A stretch of DNA of 64,000 bases from a virus, in IMG/VR virus record IMGVR_UViG_3300027754_005989, positions 80,067-144,066 of that record. The stretch is one strand, 5' to 3'. The first letter of the stretch is position 1. Every line of letters starts with the position of its first letter. The notes under the pieces were generated by a model. The model did no database searches, had not been told where the DNA came from, and worked only from the letters and a program-made list of their open reading frames with translations. Shown one piece after another: positions 58,430 through 64,000 of this stretch. A program made the translations under genes and the position numbers.

Positions 58430-59318
58430 TAGGAAATAAAATCAAACCCTGAGTAGGCAAATCTGTTCCTCTGTTGATAATCGGCAGTTTATCTGCAATT
58501 CCAATCAACACCTTTTGCTCTAACAAAAAGACATAGTCTTTTTGTTTCTTCCAGAAACTGTGAATTGCAAATAGAGGTGTGAAAAATCCCTTACCAGTAC
58601 CATCACGATATTGAGTTCCCCAACAAGTACCGATATACTGACCTTCGTCGTTCATCAAACCGCCACCAGACCTGCCGGGACGAGGGCTATTCTTGATGGT
58701 GACCAAATCATTACCAATGATACCAACCATTTCGATGTCATAGTGAGCGACTTCAGAACCGGCATCACATCCGCATGAATGAGAGTGCTGTCTACGCACA
58801 TACTCATAATTTTCAGGACCAATAGGAAAACAATTTGGAACCCAATCTGGAGTGAATGTCACGAGCCCAGTATCTTCCTCTGCCCCTTCAATAAACCTGT
58901 AGAATATGACATTTGCATCGTAACTTCTTGGAGCATCAAGTTTTAGGTCATTGTGATACCAAACAATTATCTTACATTTCAATTTCTTTTTTTTACCCTC
59001 TTCTGCGGTCATCACACCATTCCAAAGGTGGCCACAAGTTGCAACATACGCAAGATTCTTCTTTGCATCGTAGTGGACTATGGTTCCAGAGCCTGAACCA
59101 GCAGCTACTGCTATTTTGACCGAAGGGGCGAGGAATTTCCGAAACTCTATGCCACGCTTGGCTATAGGTGCGGGACTTTCGTTGCCGACTGGAATACTCT
59201 CCAGAATCGGCATGTTGTCTAGCGGGTCTTTGTCCAAAAACTTCAAAGTGTTCTGAGAATTCAAGTTTCCTGTCAGGCACAGGCAGGCAAAAAGACTGTA
59301 AATAAGTTTTTTTAACAT
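58422..59318 (-). CDS. Secreted trypsin-like serine protease
   Basis: A 298-residue protein with a clear signal peptide (residues 1-21, KKLIYSLFACLCLTGN). A chymotrypsin-fold domain follows, with His97 in YVATCGHLWNG, Asp149 in EEDTGLVTF and Ser217 in GRSGGGLMND. The catalytic triad is intact. A Cys-rich loop (HSHSCGCDAGS) precedes the Ser motif and may bind metal or form disulphides. Export suggests action in the periplasm or outside. The target is unknown. This is unusual cargo for a phage, most of which use cytosolic proteases. The start follows GGGG weakly. Confidence 0.85.
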   Translation of the reverse strand: MLKKLIYSLFACLCLTGNLNSQNTLKFLDKDPLDNMPILESIPVGNESPAPIAKRGIEFRKFLAPSVKIAVAAGSGSGTIVHYDAKKNLAYVATCGHLWNGVMTAEEGKKKKLKCKIIVWYHNDLKLDAPRSYDANVIFYRFIEGAEEDTGLVTFTPDWVPNCFPIGPENYEYVRRQHSHSCGCDAGSEVAHYDIEMVGIIGNDLVTIKNSPRPGRSGGGLMNDEGQYIGTCWGTQYRDGTGKGFFTPLFAIHSFWKKQKDYVFLLEQKVLIGIADKLPIINRGTDLPTQGLILFPIK

Positions 59319-59370
59319 ATAAGCCCCAAAAATTAACTATAATTTATGTATGTCTAAGGAAAAAAGAATC

Positions 59371-59817
59371 ATGCCCACACTCACGGTTTGTCACTATTTG
59401 TATTTGACTCGTGAACAAAGATATGCGCTGCATGAAGGGCAGGAGCTTGAAGTCACAGGCATCACAGTTCCTGTCTGGTTTCATAAAGGAAACACCTCAG
59501 AACCCGCTCAGGAAATTTTCTGCAAATACAAGCTCACAAATGACAGACAAGGCACACGAGTTCTCAATAATGCCGAAGGCTATGAAATCAATATGCCTTC
59601 AGTAGAAGTTAAAAGCGAAGATATTGATTCTGAACTAATTAAAAGCGTTCAAAACAAGCTAGGAACAACCGAAAGGCTGCTGGACCAAGAGGATGGTGGA
59701 CTGGAATGGTGTGAATTTAAATTTTTTCAAAAAATGCAAATCGAAAACAAACAATACTATAACATTCATTTCGTAGAAATTAAACCCTTGCAGATTTTAA
59801 CCGACACTCTCGGTTAA
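59371..59817 (+). CDS. Hypothetical protein of about 148 residues
   Basis: Starts MPTLTVCHYLYLTREQRYAL. VTGITVPVWFHKGNTSEP and a beta-rich central region (IFCKYKLTNDRQG) are followed by a helix (SELIKSVQNKLGTTERLL) and strands (YYNIHFVEIKPLQIL). No family is recognised. ATG 59371 is preferred because AAGGA stands 10 bases upstream; ATG 59350 in the same frame adds 7 residues and has no ribosome site. The stop shares the TTAA palindrome with the convergent gene. Confidence 0.65.
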   Translation: MPTLTVCHYLYLTREQRYALHEGQELEVTGITVPVWFHKGNTSEPAQEIFCKYKLTNDRQGTRVLNNAEGYEINMPSVEVKSEDIDSELIKSVQNKLGTTERLLDQEDGGLEWCEFKFFQKMQIENKQYYNIHFVEIKPLQILTDTLG

Positions 59818-60335
59818 ACATCGTGTAACTGGACTGACATCTTCACATTGATGGAATCTCCGCTGACCAAGCTCAGCGCCTGCGTCAAAGGAACAGATGC
59901 AATAAGAATACCAGAACCCGCAACAGAACTGGTACACATGAAAAGATTTAAAACCGTCAATCCAAAGTTGCCTGTCGCCGTAAATGTGATGACTTGACTA
60001 TTCGCACGATAAATGGATGGGGAAGTGCCAGTAGTTTCAAAAACAAAACCGTTCTCAGAACTTACGGCCTGCCTTGCATAACCACCAGAGTTGGGTTCCT
60101 GACCACTTAAACTATTGACAGTATCAGCATAGGCTAAAGTGGACCTACCATCCAAGCCGAAATAGTAACTTCCGGGGGGAGTATCCAGCGTTCCTTTGGC
60201 AAAAGCGCATTTCAGAATAAACTGTTCACCTAATGTGTGAAGCATATTGGTGAGATTCTCTGCTTTCCAAATCACCTCGCCGTTACGAACATGATTTACT
60301 TCCAAGATTTTTAGAATGCCGTGCCAGTCGCTCAT
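59814..60335 (-). CDS. Putative phage structural protein (beta-rich)
   Basis: A 173-residue protein starting MSDWHGILKILEVNHVRNG. NLTNMLHTLGEQFILKCAF and SYYFGLDGRSTLAYADTVNS, then GYARQAV and VITFTATGNFG, form a pattern that I recall from phage minor structural proteins encoded near tail or packaging genes; no biochemical role is known to me. The start overlaps the upstream gene stop in ATGA. It is part of a minus-strand run of five genes down from the terminase. Confidence 0.65.
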   Translation of the reverse strand: MSDWHGILKILEVNHVRNGEVIWKAENLTNMLHTLGEQFILKCAFAKGTLDTPPGSYYFGLDGRSTLAYADTVNSLSGQEPNSGGYARQAVSSENGFVFETTGTSPSIYRANSQVITFTATGNFGLTVLNLFMCTSSVAGSGILIASVPLTQALSLVSGDSINVKMSVQLHDV

Positions 60336-60862
60336 GTTTTCCCCAGCTTATATTTGTTTTTTTGTCCTGTTTTAATGGAGTATACCAGCGCATCAATTGG
60401 AAATTTGCGCCCACAAAATTGCTGATTTTCCACAAATTCTTTACCGCAACCTTTTTTCAAATAAGCAATTGTGATATGAGGAATATACTTTGGAAAATCT
60501 GGTTTATTTATGATATTTTTAAAAAGTTGTTTATTCAAATTAAGAATTTCATCATCAACAACCTCTATCATCAATACATCAAATTTTGAATTCTGAGTAA
60601 ATAATTTTATTTTACCAAGTTGACAGGATGTATTTTTACAACTCGATATCGTTTCCGATACATTTTTTTCAGTATCTTCTATGCAACCCAAAACTGTTAA
60701 ATGCACATATTCTTCACGACCAAATGAATGGTCTTCAGAATCGTAGTAAATATCACTTTCCTGCACATAGTCATAACACCATGATATTATGTCATCTGCA
60801 AGTGTTTCTGACACTTCTGCTATGATGTAAGATTTTTCAAATATTGGCTTACCCGAACACAT
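60332..60862 (-). CDS. 2H-family phosphoesterase, LigT-like (2'-5' RNA ligase type)
   Basis: A 176-residue protein with two H-x-T motifs, H54-L-T56 in EYVHLTVLGC and H129-I-T131 in YIPHITIAYLKKG, as in LigT/CPDase enzymes. LigT-type proteins open or close 2'-5' RNA links or hydrolyse cyclic phosphates and cyclic nucleotides, and some phage members counter host nucleotide-signalling defences. ATG 60862 is chosen because the longer frame would cover the end of the upstream gene. It overlaps that gene by 14 bases. This is the second 2H enzyme in the window and differs from the one at 13619. Confidence 0.75.
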   Translation of the reverse strand: MCSGKPIFEKSYIIAEVSETLADDIISWCYDYVQESDIYYDSEDHSFGREEYVHLTVLGCIEDTEKNVSETISSCKNTSCQLGKIKLFTQNSKFDVLMIEVVDDEILNLNKQLFKNIINKPDFPKYIPHITIAYLKKGCGKEFVENQQFCGRKFPIDALVYSIKTGQKNKYKLGKT

Positions 60863-61178
60863 TTTGCATCTCTTGGTTATCAGGCAAATCAAAACTCTGT
60901 GACTTTTTCTTCTGAATATCTTCAAGTTTGCGCTTTTCGTTCATGAGCTCATTTTCGATATTCTGTAATACATTTACAGAGCTTTGCGAAGATACAAGCT
61001 TGTTTTCTTTTCTCTCCAGCCTTTGCTTTTGCCTGCTGCCTCTCTTGCTCTCCACATTTTCGACAACCTGCAAAGCCTTGCTCAATAAACCTCTGACTTC
61101 TTGCAAAGCAAAATCTTCAGGGATGTTTTTTAAGGCTTGTAAAATACAAATTTTTAATCCAGCCGTGTTATTTTTCAT
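60849..61178 (-). CDS. Hypothetical coiled-coil protein of 109 residues
   Basis: Starts MKNNTAGLKICILQALKNIP. Two helical parts, LQEVRGLLSKALQVVENVE and NVLQNIENELMNEKRKLED, are separated by a basic stretch (RGSRQKQRLERKENK). No membrane span and no family is recognised. AAAGGG precedes ATG 61178 by 4 bases, and the start lies inside the end of the upstream gene. The terminase-side run suggests a late, perhaps packaging-related, role. Confidence 0.6.
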   Translation of the reverse strand: MKNNTAGLKICILQALKNIPEDFALQEVRGLLSKALQVVENVESKRGSRQKQRLERKENKLVSSQSSVNVLQNIENELMNEKRKLEDIQKKKSQSFDLPDNQEMQNVFG

Positions 61179-62148
61179 TTTGCCCTTTCTTAACCAGTTC
61201 AAGCCAACGAACTGGTGCATCTTCTACTAAATGATAACTCAACATATCGCCTTCGTGTAACGAACTGATGAGATACTCCTTAGGCAATTTAACACGCCAA
61301 TAGTCAATATTTTCATCAATAATCATATTGGTCAGAGTAGTTCCTTCTGGGAGCATGGTTTTATATCCCAAAGCTATTTCCTTCTTTTTTTGCTCAAACA
61401 ATCTTCTCTTTGCAGTAGGTTGAGGCATGTACAAAGAAATAATTTGTTTATAGTTTGGATTTTCCTGCAATTTTTTCATCAAAATTTGGTACTGAGTGCT
61501 GACTCTATCGGGTAAATTATTGCTTACAAAATTCTCAGCTTTAAATCCTTGATGCGTATGAGTTAATGTAAAAAGGGCAGGATAAATTCCATTAATTTTG
61601 ACCAACATGGAATCTACAATCAAGCCATCCTCTGGCAGAATTGCTTCTAACTCAATTGAATTGCTTAATTCCAATTGCTCGGTAATCATTTCGAGCTTTG
61701 CCACAACCTGATTAAAAAGAATATTGCATTCTGTAACAAGACTGTTTACCACTATATCGACATCTATAGGACCAAAACTTTCTCCGAGATGTTTGGCTTC
61801 AAAGTTTTGAATCAACTCTTCAACTACAGCTAAATTTGCTGAATTTATTCCATGAATTTTGACCCATGATCTACAACGAGTCATATTCTTCTCTAAACTG
61901 TTTATGCTTCCAGATTTAGCAGCTATGCAAAATGCTTCTATATACGGATAGGCAATTGATTCAAGGTTTTTCTTGATTTTATTTACATCGAGAATATTTT
62001 TGACCATATCCGTTGCATCTTGGTTCTTAAGAATCAAGGACGAAAAGTTTGCCAAAATGTTTTCTCGATAATTTTGACAACAGCATCTTATTTTGCACCG
62101 AGATTCTTGTTTTTCACGAAGGAAATCTGCAAGTTTTTTTATTGGCAT
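61168..62148 (-). CDS. Hypothetical protein of 326 residues encoded directly after the terminase
   Basis: Starts MPIKKLADFLREKQESRCKI, and a cysteine cluster (CKIRCCCQNYR) is at residues 18-28. The middle is helical, with LVTECNILFNQVVAKLEMI. The second half is beta-rich, with PALFTLTHTHQGFKAENFV and TMLPEGTTLTNMII. The end has SLHEGDMLSYHLVEDAP. ATG 62148 is 1 base after the terminase stop and preceded by GGTGG, so it is translationally coupled. The place after the large terminase gene makes a head or packaging role plausible. No family is recognised. Confidence 0.65.
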   Translation of the reverse strand: MPIKKLADFLREKQESRCKIRCCCQNYRENILANFSSLILKNQDATDMVKNILDVNKIKKNLESIAYPYIEAFCIAAKSGSINSLEKNMTRCRSWVKIHGINSANLAVVEELIQNFEAKHLGESFGPIDVDIVVNSLVTECNILFNQVVAKLEMITEQLELSNSIELEAILPEDGLIVDSMLVKINGIYPALFTLTHTHQGFKAENFVSNNLPDRVSTQYQILMKKLQENPNYKQIISLYMPQPTAKRRLFEQKKKEIALGYKTMLPEGTTLTNMIIDENIDYWRVKLPKEYLISSLHEGDMLSYHLVEDAPVRWLELVKKGQNEK

Positions 62149-62149
62149 T

Positions 62150-64000
62150 TTACCACCCGAACTCTTTGAGTATTTTATGAGCACGCCTCTGTTGAGTCAT
62201 AACGACCCCAGACATATAGTTTTCATTATCTGGTGCTAAAATATCTAACTCGCTATCCATTAAAATTTCCTCTGGCCTACCTTCAAGCAATTCTCTTTTT
62301 ATATCTTCATACACCTGAGCTTTGACTATCGGCATAGGCAATGTAGCTTGACCTCCCACGGGCAAATCTCTCAACATAGAATCACGAACAAACAATCCAA
62401 TGCACATCGCCATGATAGCATCATCGTGCTTGCCCTTTTGTGCCTGAGCTTTTCTTGCAACCTTATTGAATTCAAAGGTTTGCAACTCGGTCACAAATCT
62501 CATGCTATTGATGCGAAGAGTGCCATTCAAAAGTCTGCTTTGCAAACTTTCCAAATACAAAGAGCGATTTACCTGACCAATTTTTACTCCGGGTTTAGCA
62601 TTTGCTTTATTTGATTCAAAATAAAGATTGTCATATTGTAAGCTATGCTGCAAAGCACTTAGGACTGCACCTCCGGGACCCATATTCTCTACAACAACTA
62701 GAGAATTGTAGTAGTAAATTGCAACTTCTTTTACTACCTGAGCAAATTCATAAGGCACAATTATATTGCTGTAAAATTCAGCAACCTGCTCTAGAGTTGC
62801 CGTATCAACTATGTGAAATACGCTGCTATCATTATTTTCGCCCTGACCTTCAGCGCAGTCGGCACTCAAGATATATTCGTGTCCATCAACTGGTTCTTTC
62901 CAAACCCACAAAGCGCCTTTATTTAAATCATCGTCCAACTGTGAAATACGACCTATTGGATTGCTCCATTTGGCAAACATCTTTCTGCTGGGATTATTGC
63001 TCCTACATTGTTCAGTCAAAGATGTGATTACACTTGTGGGAAAATATGTTTCACCCGAACCTTGAAACTCACGCAAAACCTCTTGACGAAAACCCTTCTC
63101 GCCAAGCTGCGCCTTTTGTTCTGCTACCCAATCTTCATCGTTGTAGTCTGGATGTTGCCAATAATCCAAATCAATAATATTGAAACGATTGTTGCCTTCT
63201 CTTGCATCGTGATATGTTTGTTCATACCAGTTTCCCAAACCATTGACCGTCGAAACCAAGGTGCAAGAACCACCTGTTGACAGGATAGGCCACATAGCCT
63301 TCCAATGCTTCTCCATGTCGTCGATGAACGCTGCTTCATCAACTATAAGAAATGTAACGGACTTACCACGAGCAGCTTCGGGTGAATAAAACTTGCAGAC
63401 AGAACCAGTATCCGTAAACATTTTCAAGTGGTCGTTCCACTTGGCATCTTTTCTAGGCTTCAGCCATTCGGGCATGTTTTCACATGATCTGTCAACCATC
63501 ATGCCAATATCTGTAGCTTCACGGTCGGTCTTTGAGATCAACATGATCTGCTGATCTAACTGAAACATGCAACGCCACAAACCCCACAACAAAGTAACTG
63601 TTGTCAGACCTCCCTGCCGGAATTTAGAAATGATGTTGAACCTATTTTTCTCATAATCATGAATGGTTTTTTTCTGATATTTGAATAAAATAAATGGAAT
63701 CAAACCCCGCATGGGATGCAAAATCTTGACATACTTATGACAAAAATATGAAAAACTTTCAGTACACTTGATGATTTCCTTTTTTCTGCGTGCTGTATCA
63801 TAATTTTCAACGGCATCCATCGGCTCATCTGGATCGATTTCAAGCTCACATTTGTTGAATTCGTAGTATCGTGGATCAAATTCATAACGACCAGTATTTG
63901 GGTACATGTTTCCACCCAACTGGTAATATTCTTTCAAAGATTTGAAATTGCCACGCCAAACTGATTCCTTGACGCTTTTAAAAAATGTTGGCTGATCCAC
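62150..64000 (-). CDS. Terminase large subunit, gp17-like (5' end at the window edge)
   Basis: At least 616 residues; the frame is open to the right edge, where GTG is the first codon, so the true start may lie outside. The ATPase has a deviant Walker A (K126 in SKFRQGGLTTVT, without the usual GK-T/S) and Walker B D221-E222 in LIVDEAAFID. The nuclease domain has Asp in LSADCAEGQGENNDSS, Glu in LVVVENMGPGGA and a late Asp in KGKHDDAIMAM, the RNase-H-like metal sites. The enzyme pumps DNA into the head and cuts it. The small subunit is not identified in the window. Confidence 0.93.
   Translation of the reverse strand: MDQPTFFKSVKESVWRGNFKSLKEYYQLGGNMYPNTGRYEFDPRYYEFNKCELEIDPDEPMDAVENYDTARRKKEIIKCTESFSYFCHKYVKILHPMRGLIPFILFKYQKKTIHDYEKNRFNIISKFRQGGLTTVTLLWGLWRCMFQLDQQIMLISKTDREATDIGMMVDRSCENMPEWLKPRKDAKWNDHLKMFTDTGSVCKFYSPEAARGKSVTFLIVDEAAFIDDMEKHWKAMWPILSTGGSCTLVSTVNGLGNWYEQTYHDAREGNNRFNIIDLDYWQHPDYNDEDWVAEQKAQLGEKGFRQEVLREFQGSGETYFPTSVITSLTEQCRSNNPSRKMFAKWSNPIGRISQLDDDLNKGALWVWKEPVDGHEYILSADCAEGQGENNDSSVFHIVDTATLEQVAEFYSNIIVPYEFAQVVKEVAIYYYNSLVVVENMGPGGAVLSALQHSLQYDNLYFESNKANAKPGVKIGQVNRSLYLESLQSRLLNGTLRINSMRFVTELQTFEFNKVARKAQAQKGKHDDAIMAMCIGLFVRDSMLRDLPVGGQATLPMPIVKAQVYEDIKRELLEGRPEEILMDSELDILAPDNENYMSGVVMTQQRRAHKILKEFGW

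Overview
The window is part of the genome of a tailed double-stranded DNA phage, read as a contractile-tailed (myovirus) relative of the T4-like group with a large genome. The evidence is a T4-gp17-type terminase large subunit (62150-64000, minus), a contiguous tail and baseplate module with a 2228-residue tape measure, gp53-like, hub, gp5-like spike, gp25-like, gp6-like and gpI/gp7-like proteins (22544-40122, plus), and a T4-gp61-type TOPRIM primase (56529-57593). Several octamers matching or nearly matching the T4 late-promoter sequence TATAAATA lie just upstream of genes. The DNA is AT-rich and densely packed, and no gap exceeds 300 bases. No capsid, portal, sheath, tube, polymerase, tRNA or integrase gene is visible, so this is a fraction of a bigger genome. 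The host cannot be named from the sequence.

Layout. 1-19400 is an accessory region with frequent strand changes. It holds a three-member paralogous family (174, 3874, 5677), UDP-galactopyranose mutase, a seven-bladed beta-propeller protein, membrane proteins, two putative exported peptidases (C39-like and HExxH), a GT-A glycosyltransferase, a ClpP-like protease, a SpeD-like decarboxylase, and RNA-processing enzymes (2H phosphodiesterase, HAD-SAK-like phosphatase, CCA-adding-enzyme-like nucleotidyltransferase). 19376-22474 holds structural-looking genes and a Pmp3-family membrane peptide. 22544-40122 is the tail module. 40122-49424 is the fibre region, with three related PKD-type proteins, the last carrying about 45 short Pro/Ile repeats. 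49526-56548 mixes sugar-enzyme-like, unknown and virion-like genes with an actin-fold ATPase. 56529-64000 holds primase, a RecB/Cas4-like nuclease, a secreted trypsin-like protease, a second 2H phosphoesterase and the terminase.

How the genes may work together. At least ten proteins begin with a short F-x-[DE]-[FWY]-type segment followed within about 26 residues by [LI]-x-E. This is the layout of the T4 capsid-targeting peptide (MKTYQEFIAE, cut by the prohead protease). If it works the same way here, many accessory proteins, including a putative RNA-repair phosphatase, would be packed in the head and injected with the DNA. The RNA enzymes, SpeD, Pmp3, proteases and glycosyl enzymes would then reprogram or protect the infected cell. 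The fibre genes would define host range.

Gene packing is striking. Five convergent pairs share a 4-base palindromic stop overlap (CTAG or TTAA), and two divergent pairs share a CATG start overlap.
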